Shown here: positions 46,201-58,200 of the stretch, one piece after another | How the letters are laid out: each line of letters begins with the position of its first letter | How positions within the stretch are numbered: position 1 is the stretch's first letter | Assembly: GCF_024868665.1 (NCBI RefSeq) | Contig: NC_079898.1 | Span: forward strand, 6,963,751 to 7,027,750 | DNA: 64,000 bases | Source of the DNA: Triplophysa rosa | Taxonomy: Eukaryota > Chordata > Actinopteri > Cypriniformes > Nemacheilidae | Direction of reading: 5' to 3' | Translations under genes and position numbers: made by a program | Notes under the pieces: model-generated | The model's input: the letters and a program-made list of their open reading frames with translations, nothing else | What the model was told of the DNA's origin: nothing | The model's database searches: none

Positions 46201-49200
46201 AATTATTTAAAGGTCCAGTCAGTAAAATCTAACGACAAGGTTGCGAATTGCAACCAACCACTCACTCCACCCCTCCCGTTGGAAACACTACGACGGCTGA
46301 CAGAACATGCCAAATAATATGTAAGAGGACCCGCGGTGTATGTAGACAGAAATAGCTCATTCTAAGGTAATAAAAACATAACGCTTCATGACGTAAGGTC
46401 TTTATACACTTCTGAAGACATAGTTATATTATATTGCATTTCTGTCAATAGATCCTCCAACAAATTACACACTGGACCTTTAAAAAAGAAACTTTAGTTT
46501 CAAGATAGGGGGCAAAAAAAATCCTGTAAGAGTTATTTTAAATTGAAATATATGCCACCATGGCATTAAATGCAACGTTGTGAGATCGCTGGATAAAGGA
46601 AATCTTCTCCGAGCTTTTGCAGCACTCAGAATGTTCTCCGCTGGACTCCCTGCGTTGTCTTTGGTCGATATTAACCTTGTCTTTTTGACAAATACAAATG
46701 TCCTAAACTTAAAGCCTGAAAAATAATTTGTGTGCACATATGGGAATTTTGCTACACTTATTGATAAAATACGCTATTTCTAATAATAAAAAACAATATT
46801 TCTGGAAATCATCATCTTGCGACCTGCCCTCGTGGCCTTGCGACCCCCCCCCACTCCCCCCCCCCGGGTTGTTATATTATATTACTAATGACTAATTCTC
46901 TGTAATTTTTGGCATAGTTCACTGGGGGTGGCTTTTTGTGGTCACACTGAAAATATTTTTAAGTAAAATGTGCTGCTATAATTCAAGTACAACTTACTAA
47001 CCAGAATAAAGTGAATTCTAGTTAATAAAAATAAATTTAGTATTTGTTAAAATATTAAGTTAATATTACTTAAAGTAAACAAAAAAGATTACATTGAACA
47101 TAAACATGTCTAGCTCAAACTTCACGGTTCATTTACTTTCATAATGAAATATATTATTATTATTAATATATGAAATATATTTTTTTTCACAACATAGATG
47201 GTCAAGTAAGAAGAGACTGGTGGTCTCTGTACTGGCATTAGCACACTTACTGTTCAATAAGTGAAATAACACACTTCATGACTAATGGCGCTTTTCCACT
47301 GCATGTTACCGTCAGGTTTAATGGGTATGGAAAATTCACCTTTGCATCACAGAAATACATAATAGTTTTCTGTTTTAATCATTTAAAATATAATGTTTTA
47401 CAATATTACTGTTTTGTTCTGTATTTTTTGATCAAATAAATAAATAGCAGGCTTGATGAATAAGAGACTTCTTTCAAAATCATTTAGAGCAGTAATGTGT
47501 CCAAACCTCTGACCAGTAGCCTACTGTACTTCTGTATGATGACTGAAAAGTGGCTAGCAGAAAGTAGACGAAAGAGCATCACAGCTCGTGTTAGCTAGCC
47601 TCATAAATTGTCAATGAAATACTGCTAGCTTACATTTAACATATCTGATTTGCTGGCTAGTGTTGGAAGATTTTATAGCCAAAATATTCCCTTATATGTA
47701 TAAACCTATTCTACCATTATGTATTTGAATTATCCTATGCGATGTAGTTTTCTGTGCCTGCATGTATGGAGGATGGGAGAGGGTCTGCAGGTCACATGAT
47801 TATAATCACATGTTGAAAATCAAATCAGGTTGCTATAGAATAGGCCTCCTGTTCCGACGTGTGCTTGTGACCAAATTGGGCTGTAAGAGAATAGACCCTT
47901 TCTTCCTACTTCCTATGGTAATTAATAATAGTGGCATGTGCCTGAGAAGACGAGTATTTAAGCTGGACTGGAAGAAGAGATGTTAGTTGTTCTTCAGGCA
48001 ACTCGGCTTTGTATCTTTGATATTAAAGTCTTCCTTTGGAAATGGAACTCACAGTTTTGAGAGTGATTCTTCACAGCAAAAAGAACCACAACACTGGCTA
48101 CTGAATTAACACATTTTGGTATTTGCTAGTTAAACTTTAATACCATATATAAATTATATTTAACCAAGTATTATCAAAACTTATTTGAATGGATGTCGTC
48201 TTGGAACTCATATTTAGAACTGTGGCTTCAATATTCCTGTGGTAGTCAGAGTCTGGAAGATGGGGATTTCCCACTCAGGTGACTGAGGGATTGTTTGTGG
48301 GGGGTGGTCTTTTTTAGACAGTTTTTTATCATCTCACCTAAATATCTGCTCAGTCAGTGTATTTGTTTTACAATGGTATAATTTGCACAATAGTTTACAG
48401 CACATGGTTTTAAACATAGATTTGTGTAATATTTATGGACATTTCTTTACATTATTTTGTGTGCAGTATTCAAGAAATGATCTGTGTTATGTTATGGAAC
48501 AAAGCACATGGGAATGTGATTGATAATTGTGTGTGGTAGAAATTAAACTGAAATTGCATTAAATCTGGTTGTTTTATCCAAGATTAATCTGCAAGATTTT
48601 TATTCAACTACATTTAAGTTCCCTGTAATAGGGTAACCTGCAGTTTTGTAAATTCCCCGGTTTATTCCCATGTATTCCCGTTAATTCCCATGTTTTTCCA
48701 TGGAAAGTTTCCAGCCTTGAAAATTCCCGGAATTTTGCAACCCTAGTTTCAAATCCAATGACGCTGGTAAGGATTCTCTCTCTGCCCAATCAGTGATCTG
48801 TGTGTAAACACGTCACAGTTTGGTATCGGTACAGTACGCTTGGAATCTCAACCGAGGTGGTACCAGGTACTAGGTACTGTACCCAGTGGAATCCCCCCAA
48901 AAGTGAGGCGTACCGCGCCATTCCGTGCAGTACTATGCAGTGGAAAAGCGCCATAATATCTTGCCTCCCTCAGCATAGGCACAAGCACCGCTTTTCTGAA
49001 CAACGGTAACCACTTCAAAAACCCAAACTTTAAAATAATACCAAGACTCTCGTAAATCTCAAAGATGAATCAACAAAAAACACAAACAAGTCTTTCTTTT
49101 TACTAGGGCTGGGCGATATGGCAAAAAAGTAAACTCGATAGTTTTTTTCTATATTGATCGATAACTATATTTATTTCGATATATATTTAATAAAAAAACT

Positions 49201-52200
49201 GTATTTAAAAGAATCTATTTTAAATACAGTTTATTAACAAAAGTTAACCTTTAACCAGTTAAAATTCAATTAAATTAATGCACTGTTGCAACACAGAGGA
49301 TATTAGGCCATAAACAACATGTACCAGTTCATTCAGTCTCATTTTGACTCCATTGACTCGTTAAGTAAAGGGAGTGTTCATTCACTACATTCAACCAATG
49401 AAAGGACTCCTACTGGTACATTCGAACGCTATTGGCTCAGCACCTGCGCAGTGCGCACTTACATAACGCTGCAATAATGTCTTGCTCGAGTATTGGGATT
49501 CATTCAATGCATTCAGTGAACCTTAAAGACATCTCACATAAACTGTAGTACATTTCTTTAATCATGCAAGCATCTTACATACAAGGTTCAATATTTTAAT
49601 GTGCACACAAACTCACTTCATTACATCTCTAATCTGTCCAGGGCAGCGCTGGTTTGTTTCATAAGCACCAGCTCATGTTAGCAGATATTGTTAACGATGG
49701 ATATAAAAATGTTTGTGCTTGAGTTTCGAAGTAACTCGCTTGCAATTGCGCCTCAAGTTTGTTTTGTTTAACCGGCGATTGCGAAAAAAAATAAGACACT
49801 TGATAAACCGCGTGATGACAACTCGAGGTTAGTTTCACCTTTGTTTCCGCTTCCAGTAATGTTTTCCTCCTCATGTCGAGTTTTCTTTGCCATGTGCAGT
49901 ATGAAATGGACTTTGTACTTTTGACGCGCATGATAAAAGCTGCACGCTTGACTGACTGTTGTTGTGTTTATTTCTGCGTTCTGTTACGACTAAAATTAAT
50001 CCATATCGAGTCAAAATGTCAATAGCTTATCATCGTTTTTGAAATACATTCTATCGCGATTCGATATGATATCGTTTATCGGCACAGCCCTACTTTTTAC
50101 TGAAAAACACTTAAAATGACATTTAATCTGGAAAATGAATCTCCCAATGCAGTCAGATGCAATGCATGCTGGGAACTACAGATCAACTGCCAAGGTAGTT
50201 ATATCTACAAAAATGATTTTTGTAATCTCAACACAAACTAATTAAGTAAACTTCATTTTACCATAATAAATAAGTTGAGGATCAGGAGAATCAATGGTGA
50301 AATGTTAATGTTCACCACCGTTGCTTTCTCAGATCAGTTTGTGCTGAATCAATATGTGAAAATGGTTTCTTGTGAAGCACCTGGTGTGGTTTGTTGAGAA
50401 TATTTCTTATGTCTTTGAAAATGAATGGACTTAAAAAATCTTTCTGATACTTGAGGTTTCCTAGGCAGCTTTGGATGAGACAGTTTTTATTGAAATGAAG
50501 TTTTCTTTATGACTGTGATGATAACTATATGTAAATATGTATAGCTGGGAAAAAATACAGAAGTGACATTTCTTTAATCTTGTCTATTTTTAAGGACAAA
50601 TGATCAATGTTGGACACTTTTTTAAAGCAGTTGTGTTCCAATTCTTTTCCTTTGAGCAGACGGCCAAACAGGAGCCTGCTCTGGGTCTTCTGGTTACTAC
50701 GGTGGAGGGTACAGACAAAAAGTTGTCTTTCAGATCAGCTGACGTGATCACAAAAGCCACCATGATGGTCGGTGACAAGGTCCAGTTCAACATCTCCACC
50801 AACAGTGCGACTAAGGAAGAGAGTGCTGTCAACTTGGTGATTCTTCCCGAGAGCTTCCAGACAGACTCTGAAGAGCGACGAAAGAATGTGAGTGTTTTTG
50901 TGCTGGGACTTCTGTGGTAGGTTTTGGCTGATTCACGCAAGATGTTTTGGTTGCTTCAGCACCGCAGAAAATGTTTATAGTTTCTCTAACTGTCAGCAGA
51001 AGTACGCACTTTTTGGCGTGTTGGCACTGCAGGGATTTGGAACGGTGTGAAACGCCTGTTGTGCATTTGCACCTTTAAAGTAGATCTTTAAAATTCGGAT
51101 CCAGAGTCAAAACTAGACAATGCTCCTTTAAAAATCTTTCAAAATGTCCGATGTGAGAAAAACTCTGCACATGCTTATGCTTAATTTACGACATGCTTCT
51201 ATCCAAATAGGGTCACGTTATCAAGCTGGATGATAATTCTGGCTTCATCAAGACACAACAGGACCCAAAAATATTTTTTAACATGAGTGAGGTCATGGAA
51301 GAAACCAAGCTCACTTTTTTCGAGAAGGTTGAATATTCGATTGCACCGGTAAGTTCACCGCCGCCGAAACATCATGACCTTCGTCGTTTGACATTATTTA
51401 ATTTTCAGCCTGTAGTTACTGAAAAGCTAAAGAATACATTTTGTACATGAATCGCGTTTTCGTGGTGTAATTTTCCTGCTGTATGAAGAATGAAGGAGCT
51501 GCCGGTGGAAGTCAAGCTATTAGAATAAGACGACTGAATGAGGGCATCTTCACCTCTGCATCAAAGCTAGAGGCCGTTGGGGTTAAAGAAAAGGTGCGGT
51601 ACATCATGTTTCTTTGTTTAAAAGGGTAGTTCATCCTCAAATAAAACCTTTCTCATAATCTACCCACCCTTATGCCCTCCTGGATATATGACCTTCATTC
51701 CTTTGCTAAACACAAACTTTTCAAAATTAAAAATATGCATATATGTATTTATTAGGGCTGTCAACGTTAATGCATGCGATTCATTTTTTCAGATTAACGC
51801 GTTAAAAATATTTAACACCATTAATGCAACATCTGTTTTTTTCTGTCATCATGGTCTAGCGTTACATTATATAATCACGTTCTTATTCATATAAAGGCCT
51901 TTAAACTATTTAGCGCGTCGTATTTACGTTTTTTTTTTGCGTTTAGGCGTTGTATTGACACGTCCAGTATAGATTGTAGAACGCAACGCGACATCGGTCC
52001 CGTCTGGTGTACACATGGGCAGTGCACCAGTATTAACTTCTCTTTCATGCTTGAATGAACAAAAACACACAAGATTATGCCAGAAAGCCAAGTTTTGTCT
52101 AGTATTTTCACAAGCACAGTCTTCAACGAGTTAAATAAAGCCTTAAATGAATGCAAAGAGTAGTGAAAATAGGAAGCGCATTAGACCTGCTTACAGTGGC

Positions 52201-55200
52201 AGCTCTTAAAGGGGCCGCGCTCTTAAACGTGCTGCTGTGACTCCTGTCACTAATGTTAATCAAAGAACAAAAGAAAAGAAGAAATCAATGTGATTTTGTA
52301 GCTTTAATGAGGATTCTTCTGCATTTCATGTATTTAGCAGTAAAGACTGTAAAGTGTTTGAGAACTTTATTTATTTTCTGAATATTTCCTACCTGTTAGA
52401 CATGTAGGAAGGGCACACTTATTATAATGGGTTTGCTTAGTAAAAACATATATTTAATAAAGACACCAGTTGCAAAGCCAACAATATATAAAATCATAAA
52501 ATGATGCTGTTAAAGGAAGCTGTTGTTTCTACATTAATTTGGAGATAAAATGTGAAATTATTAGAATGTGAAAGTATATTTAAAAACATAAATGCTGTGT
52601 TGGATTAGTTAGGTTTTTTTTAATCCATTGACAGCACTAAAATAAACATGTTTAACAAAATAAATAGTGTATTTTTAATTTCACTATACGTGTGAAATTA
52701 ATCGCAGTTAATCACACGAAAAGGGTGCGATTAAAAATATGAATCTATTGACAGCCCTAGTATTTATATATAATTTATATTTTGGACCCAACATGATGTA
52801 GCTCCAAAAAGCACACACGTCCATCATACAGTAAGAGCCAACATTGAAGTAATGCATGTGACCTGTGGGTTAATAAAGGTGTTTATGAATAATACAAAAA
52901 TAATAATAAACCTGAAACCAGACGCATTCATGCTAAAATAAAACTTAAACCCTAACTTTGAGTCTCATTGGTTCTTGCATGTTTTGTGTAGAAACTCCAT
53001 ACAACAACTAGCCAAGAGACATGAAAGTGATGAAATTTGAAGTCATTGACATGACACTATATTTGATTTTAGTGCTAGTATGTGTTTTTTGGTTATTTCA
53101 ATTTAAATATTTTTTTAAAGAAAATTGTTTTCCCCTGCATGAATTGTTTTGTCTCGGAAGACATTCATCAACCCAATGGAGTTCAGTATGAATCACTTTG
53201 GACTATGTTTGGACTAGTTGTGACATGAATGTTTCGTCACGAGACATGCAAGAACCAATGCGATTCTGTATTATTGTGCTGCCTGCCATATTTGACCTCG
53301 CTGCACTAATCTCTTTGTATCAGTGTGACGTATTGATTGCGATTGAAATGAGCTATATCATTTCGCTTGGAAAAAAACAAACATTTGTTAACCCGCTGTT
53401 GTCACTTGGTTTGCTTTAATGGTGGTTGTATGTGCTTTTTGGAACCTCACCATGTTTATCCCCATTAAAGAAAATAACACAACAGCATTTTACTATAAAC
53501 TTATTTGTGATTGTCTGAAAAAAGATTGTTATGTACATCTTTGATGGCATGAAAGTGAGAAAACAATCAAATAACTTGTTTAAAGAGCTTGCACAGTTGC
53601 TCATTTTACCAGTCGGTGATATACAATGAGCATCATTAATCTTTTCTTTTCCTGAGAGTTTTGAGAAAACGTGCATCTGTCGATTGACCAATTCATTGTG
53701 AATGGTGCAAAAAATTGTGCCGCTAGCATTCATTAGGTTTACAATTTTGTCTTGCATGTAAACACTTAGTTCACCCAAAAATAAAAAATTCTGTCATAAA
53801 TTACTCGCCCTCAAGTTGTTCCAAATCTGTATATATTTCCTTGTTTGGATGAACACAGAGAAAGCTATTTGGAAGAATGTTAGCAACTGAGATTTCTAGG
53901 GCACCATAGTAGAAAAAATATTGTTTATTTTTTTTTATACCATTTTAATTCCTACTATGGTAGTCGGTGCTCCAGAAATCTCAGTTGCTATTATTTTTAT
54001 AAATATCTTTGTGTTCAAGAAATGTATGCAGGTTTGGAACGACTTGAGGTTGAGTAATCCATGACAGAATTTTCATTTTTGGGTGAACTTTTCCTTTAAA
54101 ATAAGCTCAGGCTATTATGGATGTCTGCAATCCATAATGCACATTCCTGCTATAAGCGAAAGACATCACTTTATTTCTTTTTTTGCTTAATTGCGACGTA
54201 ATTATTGACCATTACGTGGATAAACAAAACCAAAGTCGCACAACTAGAGTGAGTCACAGTTTGTGGATAAAAGAATTGTCCACCTGCTGTCACTGTGCAT
54301 GGAACAAGCGCATGAAGTAAACACAGACCTGTGAAAGAGCTAATTGTCATTTCAACCACTAGTTGATGCGATTAATATCAATAGTTGATCTGTTTACTTA
54401 TATGACTTGACTGATCCTAAATGTGGCTGTTTATACCATATTTGCTTGGCTGCCAGCAGAAGAATTTGACCATCAAGTTGCTGCAGGATTCAGTGGACAA
54501 AATCAAAGAAGAGGTTAAAACGGAAGGAAGTGACTCGAATACTGCGGTGTGAGTAAATCATGAGCATCTTGCTCATTTTAGTACATTAGTACATTCTCTC
54601 AGAGCTGTTAAAAACATCTTTTGCTGTTTTGTAAATAGTAAAGCTTGATGAAAAAGGAAGCTTGTTTCATAACAGTTAAGATCTTTGAACAGACACGGGG
54701 GCTTTAAGGGCAAGTTATGGTCATGCGTAGGCAACCCGCCGGTTTTCCTTTATACTTGTGTGTCGTTGTCCGCGTCGACAGGCAATGACCACTAGGCGTC
54801 AGTGTCCACGCTCGTGTTGCTTGTGTAACCAAGACGAGAGCCGAAGAAGAAGCAGCTCTTTTGCGAAGCATTGGCCGTTTGCGTTGGCTCAATATGCGTT
54901 CTTCAGCGGTCTTGTGTCCTCGTGTTCTCGCTCTACATCATCAATAACCATCAAAGTCCAGTTCCGATACTCAAGAACGCAAGAACAGAGAGCGCATGAA
55001 AGTAGCCGGATGTGTTCTTGATATCAAGGATGCATCGAATGCAGCCTTGGGCGTGTACGGAATCTGCTTGAAGTCATGCGGCGCGTCCATCCAAGTTCGT
55101 TCTTCCGAGGCTGCCTCGCAAGACCGGTCTCCACGAGAACACAAGTCCGTTCTTTGCGTTAGAATTGAGAAACGGCCACAATCAGTGATAGCGGCAAGTA

Positions 55201-58200
55201 AACAGTCACTTTTGTTGCAGCTTTAGATGTTACATACAGAAGAACAAATAATTTACTTCGATAATTTATTCGGCAAATGCGTTTGAGTAAACATGACGCT
55301 ATCGCAGAGTTTTTTGACCTGAGGGAGGGGTTCAAACAGACCAATCACAGCGCTTGCGGTCTGCGTAGGGTCCGCGTTGAGTTGACGCGTTGTTACATTT
55401 TTGGAGAGGTGCACGTCAGGCTACACAGAGCAACGCAACAGCCTACGGCGTACGTCCTACGCACGACCATGAATTACGCTTTAGGAATGTATTGGTTTAA
55501 TGTAAAGGCTTGCAGTGAATTTGTATTTCAGTTTTGATCATTTTTTCAATCAAGAAAGATTCTGTTATCCACACATGTTAGAATAAACTAACATTCTTGA
55601 ACTTTAGCAAACCAAACACGGGAACAAACAAGAAGCCACCATCAACAATATCGACGGGGGAACTGAAGAAGGAATGTGAAATCAAACAAGAAAAAGTGAA
55701 AAAAGACGACAGATCACAAAGCAGAGACAAGGATGCTAGTCATCGCAGACGGAGTCGCAGCAGAAGCAGAGAAAGCAATTGCCGCAGGCGGAGTCGCAGC
55801 GGAAGCCGCAGCCGGGACAGATTTGGCAGAGTTCACAGGAGTTCCAGCCGTGAGAGGAGGGACAGCAGATACAGATGCAGTCGGAGCAGAGAACGCTCGG
55901 AGAGACGCCGGCGCAGTCGAAGCAGAGAGAAGAGTAGCCGAAGTGCCAGGAAAAGAAGCTACAGCCCAGATTACAGAGATGATCGCTCTAAAAAATACAG
56001 CAGCAGTAAAGATGCCAATGCCAGCAACAGGAAAAGAGACAAAAGCCCTGAGGAAGATGTAGACGGTGAAATATCGAAGAAAAGGAAAGAGCTGATGGAG
56101 CTCAATGAGATGATTGCCCGTAAGAAAGCCATTGTCGCTATGGAGCATAACGCTAAAAGATTTGAGGTCGAGGGAGAAGGACAACATGGAGTTCAAACCT
56201 TCGATTACCAACATTGTGAGAACCTGTGGATGCCTGAAGTAAAACCAGTTAAGTCCATTTTGAAGAAACAATCCGAGCTTCACAGCGATCTTCCTCTTCA
56301 GGTTGGTTTCCGTTCCGATAGTTTTCATTTTGCATCCCCTCTTCTCTTGCATGTCTCATCTTTTTTTATTTTCTCGAAGGTTTCTGCAAGCGAGGAAACT
56401 TCTCCGTTCGTACAAAGCGCTGGTATCCCATTCCCATCTCCAGACTCGCAAAGGACAAGCGCTTTCAAATCGAATACACCCGTTTACTCTACACTGGAAG
56501 ATGAACCTCAGAAGAGTTTGACTGCTTCGAGGTCTAAGAAGATACCTTTACTTCATGTCCATGATCCAGAACTGGAGAGAAAAAAGAAGCAGTTGGATGA
56601 ACTCAGTGAGTCCATAGCACGCAAAAGAGCAATAATTGCCTTGGAACAGAAAAGCAGAGGTGTTCAGGACGTAACTGCGATGAAAAGGGAATTTGAGATG
56701 AACCCTGACTCGGAACAGTTTGTGTTACCCAAAAAGAACTTCTGGAGCGCTGAGATCAAACCCAACATTCAACCGAAAAAGTCCATTCTGAAGAAACGCA
56801 CAGAGCTTCTCAGTTTTCAGGTTTGTTTCATTTGTCCATAAATACGTTGTATTGATGAGCACAGGAAGAGTGATATCACACCATCTTAAAGGTTCTACGT
56901 ACGAAATGTAGCGGTGAGGTTGCGAATAACAACTAAAGGCCTCCTCTACCCTCTCCCTTTTGAAGCACTACGGTGGCTGACACAGGACAAAGATGTCGTC
57001 ACATTTTGGCTTCTTTGCCAAAGGAGATAACGTATTTATGAAACGCGTTCAGCAGAGCAGTTTGTCCGTTTAGGTGACCGTGATGCATTATTTCATTTGT
57101 GGATTATTTTATGCGTGATAATGTCTGTAATCCCATTTAGCAACCGGGGTATTACTGGTGTGTGTTACGTCAGAGAATAAAACAGGAAAATATTTGGAGC
57201 TTTTGTTAACCACAGACCTTATTTTAGGCATTTAACCAAAAACCTTTGGGGTGACAGAACTGGAAGTGTCCAAAAATGCTAATTTCTGTGTTTTGCCTGC
57301 AAAAATATGGCACTACGGTAAAAACAACTCAGCTACCGACCCCCAGGGGTAGCAGCCAACATAACACACAGTACTGTAGACACATAGGCAGCAAATGCCC
57401 GTTTCAGTTTCTTTTTCCCAGAAAGTCCCAGTGAAATAAAAAATTACAATGCCTATTTTGTCATGAAATATTGCAGCGTTTATTGTAAATAGTTTATCAA
57501 TATGGGTCATTCTCTTTGTAAACATCGAGTGCCCTCATAATCTTTAGTTAAAATCTAAAAAAGCACTTACGTTGTTTAAGATGGATAGTCATTACAGGAC
57601 GGATGTTAGACGGCTTGGGTGGAGCATCCGTTAACTCCTCTCCTTCAACTGTCAGTCTGCTGCCAGTTCCATTTCAAAATGCAACGGCTGTTATATACAT
57701 TCAATCAAATCGCAGAGAAAGAGGAAAGCCACACCCACTCATTTTCTCTTTCAAAATTCTATTTCACTTGGAAATGCATCAAAATACGGAAGTAAACATG
57801 ATCGCAACTTACGGTTCACAGGGACTTTAACCGATAGTTTTATCTGATCAGATTTTACTCATCTCACTACTAATTCTTATATCGTTTATTGTGAGGGGGT
57901 TACTTTTTTCATTCCTATGTCATGTATTTTTTAAAATACGTAAGGTTGGACCCTCAGATTGAACGTTTTGCAGAATCCATACAGTTGCTGATTGTACATA
58001 GGCAGTAAATGGTGCAGAAAGAGATTTTATATTATTATTTGTAATCGGCATTTCATTTTTTTCAGAGTGACACAACCTCAGTTGATAATTATGATCAAGT
58101 CAAGCCAAGTCAGGATGATTCTCTTTTTACAAAACCATCTTTTCAATCAACGGCAGCCTCCCCATTCGTCAAGTCTTCGAATCCACAACCTGTTCGTTCC

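Larger units (their letters stand above)
44294..50659. other. 6.4 kb intron rich in transposons
   Basis: It holds a degraded 'GAGTTCCCAAACTTTTCAGCC' element (from about 45906 to 46870, with a nested TTAA MITE), a Harbinger-like element with an internal LTR (47286-48953) and a complete hAT element (49104-50092). About 45725-45850 is a scrap of the TTAA cyprinid family. No exon was found. Confidence 0.65.
40418..54548 (+). other. Fusion gene exons 4-14: CSDE1-like cold-shock domain array
   Basis: Exons are 40418-40460, 40651-40776, 40870-40968, 42915-43136, 43751-43888, 43968-44090, 44180-44293, 50660-50887, 51211-51348, 51489-51593 and 54460-54548. The first repeat has SLGVITFVGNSCGFIE and the fourth or fifth NGHVIKLDDNSGFIKTQQD with IFFNMSEV, both canonical cold-shock cores. 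Between them lie degenerate repeats such as GVIVEKANGTLTIKS and LGLLVTTVEGTDKKLSFRS. Alternating canonical and degenerate repeats, each followed by a linker like AIRLKKLSEG, is how CSDE1/UNR is built. The acceptors at 43967 and 51488 end AAG with short pyrimidine tracts. Confidence 0.85.

Noticed and set aside
54758..55226. Arg/Ser-rich open frames between the cold-shock and SR exons
   Set aside because: They lie inside a GC-richer MITE (54707-55480) and do not fit the phase of the 54548 to 55608 junction.
55714..56352. 212-residue minus-strand open frame, and a 109-residue plus frame at 55733
   Set aside because: Both are shadows of the SR-rich exon; Ala/Ser-rich composition is the expected by-product of AGC/CGC-type codons in other frames.
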